Positions 42,668-49,822 of a DNA stretch of 49,822 bases are shown piece after piece; positions within the stretch are counted from its first letter, which is position 1, and every line of letters starts with the position of its first letter. A program made the position numbers and the translations under genes. Below the pieces are notes generated by a model that did not search any database, had not been told where the DNA came from, and saw nothing but the letters and a program-made list of their open reading frames with translations. This DNA is from JACZST01 sp964195155 (lineage in GTDB: Bacteria > Actinomycetota > Acidimicrobiia > Spongiisociales > UBA5794), in the NCBI GenBank assembly GCA_964195155.1, contig CAXMOP010000064.1, positions 1-49,822 on the forward strand. The letters run 5' to 3'.

Positions 42668-43261
42668 TTGGAACGGGAGAAGCTGGTCGCCGCATTGGCA
42701 GATCCGCTGCCGTTTCTCGCCGACGACCAGCCGGCGATTCGGCGGCTCGCCATCTCGGTGTGCAGCACGGACCCGGCGCGATATGAGGCCGAGCTCGGCG
42801 AGATTGCGATTTCGGATCCGGAGCCTTCGGTGCGCGCCCTGGCGGTCGAGGCGCTCACCTCGATCGGTTCGGTAGATACTGTGCGCGACGATTCAGACGA
42901 CCGCGTCCGGGAGGCGGCCGCCACCGCCTACGGCGAGATCGGATCTGACGCTGCGGTGGATTGGCTGATCGAAAGTGCCCTCGGCGATGAGGATCGGTTG
43001 GTTCAGGAAGCCGCCGTGGCCGCGCTGGGAGCGATCGGAGATGACCGGGCGTTGCCCGTCTTGCTCGAGCTCGTGACCGACGGGCCCCCGCGAGTTCGTC
43101 GAAGGGCCGTCGTTGCCCTGACCGTTTTCGACGACCCCGCAATCGAACCGGCGATCCGCAAGGCGACCACAGACCGCAACCCCGGTGTCCGCGAGGCAGC
43201 CGAGATGGTGGTGGGGAGAGAGTCGCGAGTCGCGAGTCGCGAGACCCGAGACACCAACTAA
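42668..43261 (+). CDS. HEAT-repeat protein with repeat-derived C-terminus
   Basis: The 197-residue protein is built of about five helical repeats of 30 residues with the PBS-lyase/HEAT pattern (PSVRALAVEAL, DRVREAAATAYGEIG, LVQEAAVAALGAIGDDRALPVL with core VQEAAVAALGAIG, PRVRRRAVVAL). These mediate protein-protein contacts; the partner is unknown. The start is TTG, 7 nt after moaE, with no better codon upstream. The last 15 residues or so (ESRVASRETRDTN) are encoded by a GAGTCGC heptamer array. Confidence 0.78.
   Translation: MEREKLVAALADPLPFLADDQPAIRRLAISVCSTDPARYEAELGEIAISDPEPSVRALAVEALTSIGSVDTVRDDSDDRVREAAATAYGEIGSDAAVDWLIESALGDEDRLVQEAAVAALGAIGDDRALPVLLELVTDGPPRVRRRAVVALTVFDDPAIEPAIRKATTDRNPGVREAAEMVVGRESRVASRETRDTN
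43220..43252. repeat. GAGTCGC array inside the end of a coding sequence
   Basis: Three copies of GAGTCGC then GAGACCC variants, read in frame by the HEAT-repeat gene before its TAA. No inverted arm. Confidence 0.85.
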
Positions 43262-43265
43262 CGCA

Positions 43266-43452
43266 CCGAATCGCTTCTCGACAGCGATTGTGTCGCTCCG
43301 GCAGTCAGGCGGCGAGCCCCTGCGAGCCGCCCATTTACACCGGCTCACATCTGTCGCGTACCCGTACTGAATCGCTGCCCGGTGTGCGAGTGTGTCGTTC
43401 AGGCAGTCAGGCGGCGAGCCCCCGCGAGCCGCCCAAACAAGCATTGCTCAGG
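43266..43452. repeat. GGCGGC hairpin element, two direct copies
   Basis: Copies at 43266-43335 and 43367-43452 share ACYGAATCGCT, TGTCGYTC and GGCAGTCAGGCGGCGAGCCC...GAGCCGCCCA with a period of 101. The GGCGGC/GCCGCC arms form a hairpin. They lie between the convergent HEAT-repeat and thiolase genes. Confidence 0.85.
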
Positions 43453-43472
43453 CCCGTTGCCGAACGAGAGGT

Positions 43473-44675
43473 TCAAGGCCGCTCTAACAACATCGAGATG
43501 CCCTGGCCGACGCCGATGCACATGGTCGTCAGCGCATAACGTGAGTCCCGGATGGCCATCTCGCGATGAGCGGTGGCAACGAGTCTGGCGCCCGACATGC
43601 CGAGTGGATGTCCAAGGGCGATCGCCCCTCCATTGGGGTTGACGTGTTCGGCGTCGTCAGGGAGGCCGAGCTGGCGGAGTACCGCGAGCGATTGGGAGGC
43701 GAAGGCCTCGTTGAGCTCGACCACCTCGATGTCGGCGAGTGCGACGCCGGTCCGGTCGAGCAGTTTCTGTGTCGCCGGCACGGGACCGATGCCCATGATG
43801 CGAGGCGGCACGCCGGCGACTGCCATCGAGGCCACCCGAGCCCGTGGCTCTAGACCCAACCGATCGATCGCATCGCCCGAAGCGACCAGAAGCGCTGCCG
43901 CGCCGTCGTTGATTCCCGAGGCGTTCCCCGCAGTGATCGTGCCCCCCTCGAACAGCGGTGGCAGCTTCGCCAGCGACTCCGGCGTCGTGTCCGGCCTCGG
44001 GTGCTCGTCGGTGTCGACGATGATCGGGTCGCGCCGGCGTTGCGGGACCGTCACCGCGGTGATCTCGTCGGCTAGTCGGCCGGAGGCCATGGCGGCCTCG
44101 GCTCGCTCCTGGCTCCTTGCAGCAAAAGAGTCCTGATCTTCGCGCGACACGCCGAACTCGACCGCAACGTTTTCCGCGGTCCCCGACATCTCATCGACAC
44201 CGAAGCGGTCCCGCATCCTCGGGTTGACGAAGCGCCATCCAATCGTCGAATCATGGACCTCGACCGACCGGTCGTACGGCGAACCGGCCTTCGCCATTAC
44301 TTTGGGGGCTCTGCTCATCGATTCGACGCCCCCGGCGACTACCAGGTCAGCCTCTCCGGTTCTGATGGCTCTCGCCGCAAGGCCGACGCTCTCCATACCG
44401 GACCCGCACAATCGGTTGACGGTGAGCCCGGGGATTGTCTCATCGAGGCCGGCGAGCAGCAGCGACATGCGGGCGACGTTGCGATTGTCCTCTCCTGCCT
44501 GGTTGGAACAGCCGAGAATGACGTCGTCGATGCTTCCCCAGTCGACGTTCGGGTTTCGCTCTTGCAGTGTCTCGATGGCGTGTGCGGCAAGGTCATCGGG
44601 CCGGACCGGGGCGAGAGCCCCTGCGAACCGGCCGATCGGGGTTCGGATCGAATCGACGATGAACGCTTGGGTCAT
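43473..44675 (-). CDS. Acetyl-CoA acetyltransferase / 3-oxoacyl-CoA thiolase
   Basis: The 400-residue thiolase has the acylated cysteine in VNRLCGSGMES (C90), H356 in GGAIALGHPLGMSGAR and C386 in MCIGVGQG, all intact. It cleaves 3-ketoacyl-CoA or condenses acetyl-CoA. Sequence features (PcaF/PaaJ-like) and the PaaN and enoyl-CoA hydratase neighbours make a role in aromatic or fatty acyl-CoA breakdown likely. TAGCCT lies 7 nt before its ATG, so it has its own leaderless promoter. Confidence 0.93.
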   Translation of the reverse strand: MTQAFIVDSIRTPIGRFAGALAPVRPDDLAAHAIETLQERNPNVDWGSIDDVILGCSNQAGEDNRNVARMSLLLAGLDETIPGLTVNRLCGSGMESVGLAARAIRTGEADLVVAGGVESMSRAPKVMAKAGSPYDRSVEVHDSTIGWRFVNPRMRDRFGVDEMSGTAENVAVEFGVSREDQDSFAARSQERAEAAMASGRLADEITAVTVPQRRRDPIIVDTDEHPRPDTTPESLAKLPPLFEGGTITAGNASGINDGAAALLVASGDAIDRLGLEPRARVASMAVAGVPPRIMGIGPVPATQKLLDRTGVALADIEVVELNEAFASQSLAVLRQLGLPDDAEHVNPNGGAIALGHPLGMSGARLVATAHREMAIRDSRYALTTMCIGVGQGISMLLERP

Positions 44676-44682
44676 ATTCGAC

Positions 44683-44688
44683 AGGCTA
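44683..44688 (-). promoter_or_regulatory. Putative -10 box, leaderless thiolase transcript
   Basis: TAGCCT on the minus strand ends 7 nt before the ATG. Confidence 0.5.
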
Positions 44689-44711
44689 GAGCCTGCTGAA
44701 CGTGACCGTCT

Positions 44712-44752
44712 CAGGTCGCGAATCGCGTTTTTCTTCTCGCGACTCGCGACTT
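44712..44752. repeat. Heptamer hairpin after the lipoprotein gene
   Basis: AGGTCGCGAATCGCG and CTCGCGACTCGCGACTTA form a hairpin around TTTTTCTT. On the minus strand it begins at the lipoprotein stop codon. Confidence 0.8.
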
Positions 44753-45548
44753 AGTTCTGGATTACCTCGACGGGGGCGGTCACCACCACGTCTTCCGCTC
44801 CGATTCCCGTGATCCAGGCACGGAGCGTGTAATCCGTTCCCGGAGCGACTGCGAACGGGTCGGCCAGTGTCGCCCCCGCGGACCTGCCCGCGGCAAAGTC
44901 GACCTCCTGCATTGCCTGGGTAAAGGTCTTGCCGTTGCTCCAGCGGTACAGCTCGCTGCTTCCGTCGCTGACCGTCACCTCGGCGACCTGGGCACTCCCA
45001 AAGGTGATGGGGATCGCGGCATCGGTCACGTTGGTGGCGTCGATGACCCACCAGATCGCCTCACCGGAACGCAGCTCCTGGGGGAAGAACGGGGTCTGCG
45101 CGGTGTACAGGCGAATGAGGAGGCCGTTGCCCTCTTGTTGGTAGGTGTGACCGGCGACTTGTGCGTCGACCAGGACGCCTCCCTCGACCGTGCCGACCAC
45201 CGCCAGCGGGTACGTCGTCCACATCACCCCTTCCGCTGTTGGATCGTCCGGCGACTGCAAGGCGACGACCGTGTCGGTCTGAAGATCGGCGACAAGCGCA
45301 AAGTCACCTGCGCACTGTGGTGGAAATGACTCGGCGAGCAGCTCGCACACCCTGGTTTCACCGTCGATGACGAGAATCCCCTGGGTGACGGCCTCGGTGC
45401 CGTCATCGAGGCCGGCGACAGCGCCCGGGTCGACGATGAGTTCCGTCGTGATCTCCGGCCCACTGCCTTCGCCTTCATCGGAGCCTCCGCCGCAGGCGGC
45501 AGTCACCAGCGCAAACGCGACGAGGACGACGAGCCCTCCAACCCTCAT
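44751..45548 (-). CDS. Lipoprotein with BsuPI-type domain
   Basis: The 265-residue protein has a lipoprotein signal peptide with lipobox VTAAC (C19) and a C-terminal domain (about 170-260) matching BsuPI, the intracellular proteinase inhibitor fold: a hydrophobic strand VTDAAIPITFGSAQ, LYRWSNGKTFTQAMQEV (core YRWSNGKTFTQ) and a final PGTDYTLRAWITG strand. The middle part is not recognised. Whether it inhibits a protease is unproven. Its ATG overlaps the enoyl-CoA hydratase stop (ATGA), an odd partner for a catabolic gene. Confidence 0.82.
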   Translation of the reverse strand: MRVGGLVVLVAFALVTAACGGGSDEGEGSGPEITTELIVDPGAVAGLDDGTEAVTQGILVIDGETRVCELLAESFPPQCAGDFALVADLQTDTVVALQSPDDPTAEGVMWTTYPLAVVGTVEGGVLVDAQVAGHTYQQEGNGLLIRLYTAQTPFFPQELRSGEAIWWVIDATNVTDAAIPITFGSAQVAEVTVSDGSSELYRWSNGKTFTQAMQEVDFAAGRSAGATLADPFAVAPGTDYTLRAWITGIGAEDVVVTAPVEVIQN

Positions 45549-46333
45549 CGTCCTTGGAAGCGCGGCTCGCGCTTCTCCATGAACGCCGCAACGCCCTCCT
45601 GGTAATCGGCGCTACGGCCGAGGTCTCGTTGGAGGTCACGTTCGAGGTCGAGCTGGTCGGAGATGGTGTTGGTTTCTGCGGCGTCGATTGCTTCCTTTAA
45701 CGCGGCATAGGCCAGCGTGGGCCCGGCGGCGAGCTGGTCGACCACCGCCCTCGCTTCGATCATCAACGTATCGTCATCGACCACCCGCCAGATCATGCCG
45801 AGCTCGAACGCCTCTTCCGCCGAGATCGAGTCGGTCACCATGCTCAGCGCCTTGGCGCGAGCGGGCCCGATCAGCCTTGGCAACGCCCAAGTCCCTCCGG
45901 AGTCCGGCAGCAGGCCGATCGACGAAAAGGCGGGATAAAGGCGGGATGACCGCGCTGCCAGCACGATGTCACCGGCCAGGGCCAGGCTCATCCCGGCCCC
46001 GGCCGCGGTGCCGTTGACCGCGACCACGACCGGCTTGCGCAGCGCCCGTAATTCGCGAATCACGGGGTTCCAGCGCTCCTCGAGCAGGGCGCCGAGGTCC
46101 GGGACATCCCCGGAGGCTGCCGGGTCGCTGAGGTCCTGGCCGACACAGAAGGCTTTCCCGGCTCCGGTGAGGAGCATGGCCCGCACGTCGTCGTCGGCGT
46201 CGGCCTCGCTGATGGAGGCCAGGAGATGGCGAAGCATCTGGGAGGTTGCCGCGTTGAGTTTCTCCGGACGGTCGAGGGTGAGCAGACCGACACCGTCGTC
46301 AACCTCGTAGGTGATGTCTTCAATCGTGGTCAT
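45545..46333 (-). CDS. Enoyl-CoA hydratase/isomerase
   Basis: The 262-residue crotonase-family enzyme has VGLLTLDRPEKLNA, the oxyanion-hole segment GKAFCVGQDLSD, VNGTAAGAGMSLALAGD and FSSIGLLPDSGGTWALPRLIG (core IGLLPDSGGTW) with Asp at the second acid position, as in PaaG-type isomerases. This pattern and the adjacent PaaN suggest a phenylacetate-type role, not proven. The ATG at 46333 begins the homology; a much longer minus-strand frame to 48211 is an artefact. It is divergent from paaN. Confidence 0.9.
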   Translation of the reverse strand: MTTIEDITYEVDDGVGLLTLDRPEKLNAATSQMLRHLLASISEADADDDVRAMLLTGAGKAFCVGQDLSDPAASGDVPDLGALLEERWNPVIRELRALRKPVVVAVNGTAAGAGMSLALAGDIVLAARSSRLYPAFSSIGLLPDSGGTWALPRLIGPARAKALSMVTDSISAEEAFELGMIWRVVDDDTLMIEARAVVDQLAAGPTLAYAALKEAIDAAETNTISDQLDLERDLQRDLGRSADYQEGVAAFMEKREPRFQGR

Positions 46334-46353
46334 AGCAACTTTCTGTTGTGCCC

Positions 46354-46359
46354 AAGCTA
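46354..46359 (-). promoter_or_regulatory. Putative -10 box of the enoyl-CoA hydratase gene
   Basis: TAGCTT on the minus strand, 20 nt before the ATG. Confidence 0.35.
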
Positions 46360-46378
46360 ACTGATGCGGCGGTTCTTG

Positions 46379-46384
46379 TAGCCT
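46379..46384 (+). promoter_or_regulatory. Putative -10 box of the PaaN-type gene
   Basis: TAGCCT, 42 nt before the ATG; AAGGAGG lies in the leader. The two divergent -10 boxes are 19 nt apart. Confidence 0.4.
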
Positions 46385-46426
46385 GATCGGTGGGTAGGGA
46401 AGCACCATGAAGGAGGCAGCATCGCC

Positions 46427-48082
46427 ATGGCCGATCTCTACGATAAGCACCAGGACACGCTCCACAAGGCGCTCGCCACCATCGAGAGCCGTTCGTACTG
46501 GTCGCCCTACCCGGAGCGCCCGAAGGCCTACGGCGACGAGGCGCCGGGCGAAGGCGAGCAGGCCTTTCAGGCCAGGCTTGGCAAGCCGTTCGAGATCGAC
46601 CAGCCTCACGACGGCTACCAGGCCGTCGACGAAACCTCGCCGTACGGGATCGATATCGGAATTCAGTACCCGAAATCGACGGTCTCCGAGCTGGTCGAAG
46701 CCGCCGTAGCCGGCACCGCCGACTGGGGCAGGTCCTCTCCCGAGACCCGCGCCGGTGTCTTGATCGAGATCCTCGACCAGCTCGCCGCGGCCAGTTTCGA
46801 GATGGGCCACGCCGTGATGGCGACCACCGGCCAGACCTTCATCATGGGTTTTCAGGCAGGTGGGCCCCACGCGTTGGACCGTGCCCTCGAAGCGATTGCT
46901 TACACCTATCGCGAACAGACCCGCCTGCCGGAGCCGCTCACCTGGGAGAAGCCCCAGGGCAGTCGTGATCCGTTGCGTATCGACAAGCAGTGGGTCGTGC
47001 GACCCCGCGGCGTCGCGGTGACCATCGGCGTGTCGACGTTTCCAACGTGGAACGGCTACCCGGGGATCTTCGCATCGCTCGCGGCCGGCAACCCGGTGAT
47101 TGTCAAGCCGCACCCGGCGACGATTCTTCCGCTCGCCATCATGGTCGAGGCGGCGCGCCGGGTGTTGCGCGAGGCGGGCTTCGACCCCAATCTGGTCACG
47201 CTGCTGACCGACACCGCCGGAGCGCCGGTCGCCAAGGACCTGGTGATGCACCCTGCGGTGGCCATCGTCGACTACACCGGGGGTCCGGGATTCGGCACCT
47301 GGCTGGAGGAGAACGTCCACCACGCGCTGGTCTTCACCGAAAAGGCCGGAGTCAATTCGGTGATCCTCGACTCGGCCGATGACCTCGGCCCGGTGTTCGG
47401 CAACCTGTCGGTCTCGATGTCGATGTATTCGGGTCAGATGTGCACGACACCGCAGAACCTGTACGTCCCGCGACAGGGAGTGACAGTGGGCGGCGAGGTG
47501 GTTCCGTTCGACGACGTCGCCGCCGGGTTCGCCAAGGCCGTTGGTGGCCTGCTCGGCGACGATGAACGGGCCGCCGGCCTTCTCGGAGCGATCAAATCCG
47601 AGCAGATCCTGGCACGGGTGGCCGAGGCCTCCGAAGCGGGCGACGTGTTGCTCGAATCCCGCGAGATCGATCATCCGTCGTTCCCGGGGGCCACCGTTCG
47701 CAGCCCGGTCGTCGTCAAGGTTGACGCCGCCGATCGCGACATCTACATGCGGGAGATGTTCGGGCCGGTGATCTACGTGGTGGCCACGGACTCCACCGAC
47801 GAGTCCCTCTCGCTCGCTGAAGAATCGGCGAGGGACATGGGTGCACTCACCTGGCTCGTCTACACCACGGACGAAGCGGTCATGGACACGGCCATCGAGC
47901 ATGCGGTTGACGGCGGAGTGTCGATCGCGTTCAACCTGACCGGCGGCCTGTTCGTCAACCAGTCCGCCGCCTTCTCGGACTTCCACGTCACCGGCCACAA
48001 CCCTGCCGGCAACGCCTCGTTGACCGACCCGGCGTTCGTCGCCGGTCGCTTCAAAGTGATCGGTGTCCGAAGAGAGGTCTGA
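46427..48082 (+). CDS. paaN: PaaN-type aldehyde dehydrogenase
   Basis: The 551-residue protein is an aldehyde-dehydrogenase-fold enzyme of the phenylacetic acid degradation PaaN type. It has GVSTFPTWNGYPGIFASLAAGNPVIVKPHP (core IVKPHP), DYTGGPGFGTWL, the catalytic cysteine in SGQMCTTPQN (C339) and EMFGPVIYVV. It has no R-hydratase (MaoC) C-terminal domain, so ring cleavage would need a separate hydratase. Expected role: oxidation of the ring-opened semialdehyde. The surrounding enoyl-CoA hydratase, thiolase and acyl-CoA synthetase fit. A GAGTCGC array overlaps its stop codon. Confidence 0.88.
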   Translation: MADLYDKHQDTLHKALATIESRSYWSPYPERPKAYGDEAPGEGEQAFQARLGKPFEIDQPHDGYQAVDETSPYGIDIGIQYPKSTVSELVEAAVAGTADWGRSSPETRAGVLIEILDQLAAASFEMGHAVMATTGQTFIMGFQAGGPHALDRALEAIAYTYREQTRLPEPLTWEKPQGSRDPLRIDKQWVVRPRGVAVTIGVSTFPTWNGYPGIFASLAAGNPVIVKPHPATILPLAIMVEAARRVLREAGFDPNLVTLLTDTAGAPVAKDLVMHPAVAIVDYTGGPGFGTWLEENVHHALVFTEKAGVNSVILDSADDLGPVFGNLSVSMSMYSGQMCTTPQNLYVPRQGVTVGGEVVPFDDVAAGFAKAVGGLLGDDERAAGLLGAIKSEQILARVAEASEAGDVLLESREIDHPSFPGATVRSPVVVKVDAADRDIYMREMFGPVIYVVATDSTDESLSLAEESARDMGALTWLVYTTDEAVMDTAIEHAVDGGVSIAFNLTGGLFVNQSAAFSDFHVTGHNPAGNASLTDPAFVAGRFKVIGVRREV

Positions 48083-48150
48083 GTCGCGAGTCGTGAGTCG
48101 CGAGTCGCGAGTCGGAATCCTGGTTGCGACTTGAGACTTGCGGCTCGGCT
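48081..48150. repeat. GAGTCGC array with degenerate inverted arm
   Basis: Array 48081-48114 begins inside the paaN stop codon. A degenerate inverse (GCGACTT, GAGACTTGCGGCTC) follows at 48125-48150. Confidence 0.8.
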
Positions 48151-48171
48151 GCGGCCGACCACCGAGTCTTC

Positions 48172-48177
48172 TATCGT
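48172..48177 (+). promoter_or_regulatory. Putative -10 box of the acyl-CoA synthetase gene
   Basis: TATCGT, 32 nt before the ATG; GGAGG is 4 nt before the start. Confidence 0.4.
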
Positions 48178-48209
48178 TGAGGCGCTCTGCGGCGCAGCAC
48201 GGAGGCACC

Positions 48210-49822
48210 ATGACGGCACCGACGGTTGAGCGGACCGACTCGCCCGATCTCTCCGACGCCTATCCCACGATCGCCCATCTGGTTCGGGAGTGGTCGCAAC
48301 GGGATCCCGAGCGGGTGATCATGAGCCACAAGGACTTCGGGATCTGGCACAAGCGCACCTGGGCTCAGCTCTGGGATGAGATTCTGACCGTGTCCCACGG
48401 ACTGCTCGCCCTCGGGGTCCAGCGGGGCAACGTAGTATCGATTCACTCCGAGGATCGACCCGAGTGGATCATCCTCGACATCGCCACGGTGGCGGTACGC
48501 GCGATCACCACGGGCATGTACCCCACCAACCCCACCGCCGAGGTCAAATACCTGCTCAACGACAGCGGGGCGGTGGTGCACTTCGCCGAGGATCAGGAGC
48601 AGGTCGACAAGATCATCGACGCAGGTCCCGACGCCTTTCCAAGGGTCCGCACCGTGCTCTACGTAGAGCCGCGGGGTCTCCGGGACTACGACGACCATCG
48701 CCTCATGTTCTGGGACGACCTGATCGAGCTTGGCCGGCGCCACCGAGACGAGCATCCGAACGCCGTCGAGCGGATCATGGGCGAAGCCGAGGCCGATGAC
48801 ATCGCCACGTTGATCTACACATCGGGAACCACGGGTCCGCCAAAGGGCGCCATGCTGTCCAATCGCAACATCACGTTCTGTCAGGAGACGCTGATCAATG
48901 CCACGGGGCGGCTCGGCAAGCACCCGGTCGGACCCGATGACATCGGCGTCACCTATCTGCCGCTTGCCCATGTTGCGGAGCGGATCTTCTCGACGTGGAC
49001 GATGTCGGCAAACGGGATCACGCTGTATTTTGCCGAGTCGATCGAGACCGTTCAGGTCAACTTGCGAGAGGTGCAGCCGACCTTCTTCTTTGCCGTGCCC
49101 CGCATCTGGGAGCGGATCCACGCGGGCATCCTCATCCGCCTGGCGGATGCGAGCACCTTCAAGAAGATGCTCAGCTTTGTGGGTATGCGGCTTGCCCGGT
49201 ATATCGGGGCGCAACGGGTCGCCAACGGTGGGGAGTTCACCTTCGGGGCCAGGCTTGCGTACTTGGTGGGTAACCCGCTTACCTTCCGCGCCCTCAAGGA
49301 GAAGGCGGGGCTCCGGCACTGCCGTTTCGCCGGCAGCGGTGCGGCTCCCATCGCCCCCGAAGTGCTCGAGTTCTTCATGGGACTCGGCGTCCCGGTGTAC
49401 GAGATCTACGGGATGACCGAGAACAGCGCAGTTGCCACCACCAACTTTCCCGGCAGGGTGAAGGTTGGCACCGTCGGCGAGGCGTACGACGGCATCGGGC
49501 TGCGGATCGACGACGAGACCGGGGAAATCCAGACCAAACACGACAGCAACTTCGTCGGCTACTGGAACAAGCCGGAGGAGACCGCCGAGGCGCTCACCGA
49601 GGACGGGTGGCTGAAGACCGGCGATGTCGGCGAATGGGTCGACGGCACCCACGTCAAGATCGTCGACCGGATCAAGGACATCATCGTCACGTCAGGTGGG
49701 AAGAACATCTCACCCTCCGAGATCGAGAACAGCCTGAAGACCTCGCCGTTCATCAAGGAGGCGATGGTGATCGGCGACCGGCGCAAATACGTGACCGCTC
49801 TCCTGGCCATCGAGTACGAGGT
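48210..49822 (+). CDS. Long-chain acyl-CoA synthetase (AMP-forming), 3'-truncated
   Basis: The frame is open from ATG 48210 to the window edge (537 codons), so the end is missing. It has the AMP-binding motif LIYTSGTTGPPKGAM, the linker-region YGMTENSAV, LKTGDVGEWVDG and RIKDIIVTSGGKNISP, the pattern of FadD15-type long-chain acyl-CoA ligases. It activates fatty or aryl acids to CoA thioesters through an acyl-adenylate. The start is fixed by GGAGG. It follows paaN but has its own promoter-like box. Confidence 0.92.
   Translation, partial: MTAPTVERTDSPDLSDAYPTIAHLVREWSQRDPERVIMSHKDFGIWHKRTWAQLWDEILTVSHGLLALGVQRGNVVSIHSEDRPEWIILDIATVAVRAITTGMYPTNPTAEVKYLLNDSGAVVHFAEDQEQVDKIIDAGPDAFPRVRTVLYVEPRGLRDYDDHRLMFWDDLIELGRRHRDEHPNAVERIMGEAEADDIATLIYTSGTTGPPKGAMLSNRNITFCQETLINATGRLGKHPVGPDDIGVTYLPLAHVAERIFSTWTMSANGITLYFAESIETVQVNLREVQPTFFFAVPRIWERIHAGILIRLADASTFKKMLSFVGMRLARYIGAQRVANGGEFTFGARLAYLVGNPLTFRALKEKAGLRHCRFAGSGAAPIAPEVLEFFMGLGVPVYEIYGMTENSAVATTNFPGRVKVGTVGEAYDGIGLRIDDETGEIQTKHDSNFVGYWNKPEETAEALTEDGWLKTGDVGEWVDGTHVKIVDRIKDIIVTSGGKNISPSEIENSLKTSPFIKEAMVIGDRRKYVTALLAIEYE

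Noticed and set aside
45545..48211. 888-residue minus-strand open frame
   Set aside because: Only the first-transcribed-last part (45545-46333) has crotonase homology. The rest is antisense to paaN and reflects GC-rich third-position shadowing.

Overview
The window is ordinary-looking chromosome from a high-GC bacterium, most likely an actinobacterium. The support is a WhiB protein, a GuaB3-type IMP dehydrogenase homologue beside guaA, a PcrA-type helicase, a DUF2342 (zincin_2) protein, a zinc-ribbon/cyclase/AAA/TPR regulator, many GTG and TTG starts, ATGA/GTGA stop-start overlaps, and TAnnnT -10 boxes placed 6-9 nt before start codons. An Acidimicrobiia-like lineage is my guess, not something the sequence proves. 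I saw no rRNA, tRNA, CRISPR array, transposase or prophage gene.

Layout. 1-4.5 kb: the end of a membrane acyltransferase converging on a large adenylate-cyclase/ATPase/TPR regulator. 4.6-10 kb: nnr-trpS and guaB3-guaA. 10-15 kb: an orphan CheA-like hybrid kinase and pcrA. 15-20 kb: a nitronate-monooxygenase-like protein with an SdpI-like membrane protein, then a B12-binding subunit, sucC, sucD and an SRPBCC protein. 20-23 kb: purN-purH-folD. 23-30.4 kb: icd, mdh, HU, an SCP2 protein and sdhCAB (type B). With sucCD this puts much of the oxidative TCA cycle in about 13 kb. 30.5-34.3 kb: whiB, a membrane-anchored unknown, tatA, and a sigma/anti-sigma/RseB-like tricistron with a good ECF promoter. 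34.3-39.2 kb: acyl-CoA dehydrogenase, a PhoU-like protein with a Na/phosphate symporter, a membrane unknown, a peroxiredoxin. 39.8-43.3 kb: DUF2342 and HtrA, divergent from moaE and a HEAT-repeat protein. 43.5-49.8 kb: thiolase, BsuPI lipoprotein, enoyl-CoA hydratase, PaaN-type aldehyde dehydrogenase and a truncated acyl-CoA synthetase, an acyl-CoA/aromatic catabolism group.

The unusual content is intergenic. Nearly every transcription-unit 3' end carries a palindromic or tandem repeat that begins at, or within about 15-20 nt of, the stop codon. Several unrelated families do this: heptamer arrays (main word GAGTCGC), often followed by an inverted array so that a long hairpin forms; CTCCCCC/GGGGGAG palindromes; a roughly 50-bp hairpin element present twice; a roughly 110-bp MITE-like element present twice; a GGCGGC hairpin element in four copies; and a 113-bp direct repeat. 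Only one conventional hairpin-plus-T terminator was found, after HU. The second general feature is a set of genes that appear to be transcribed as leaderless mRNAs.
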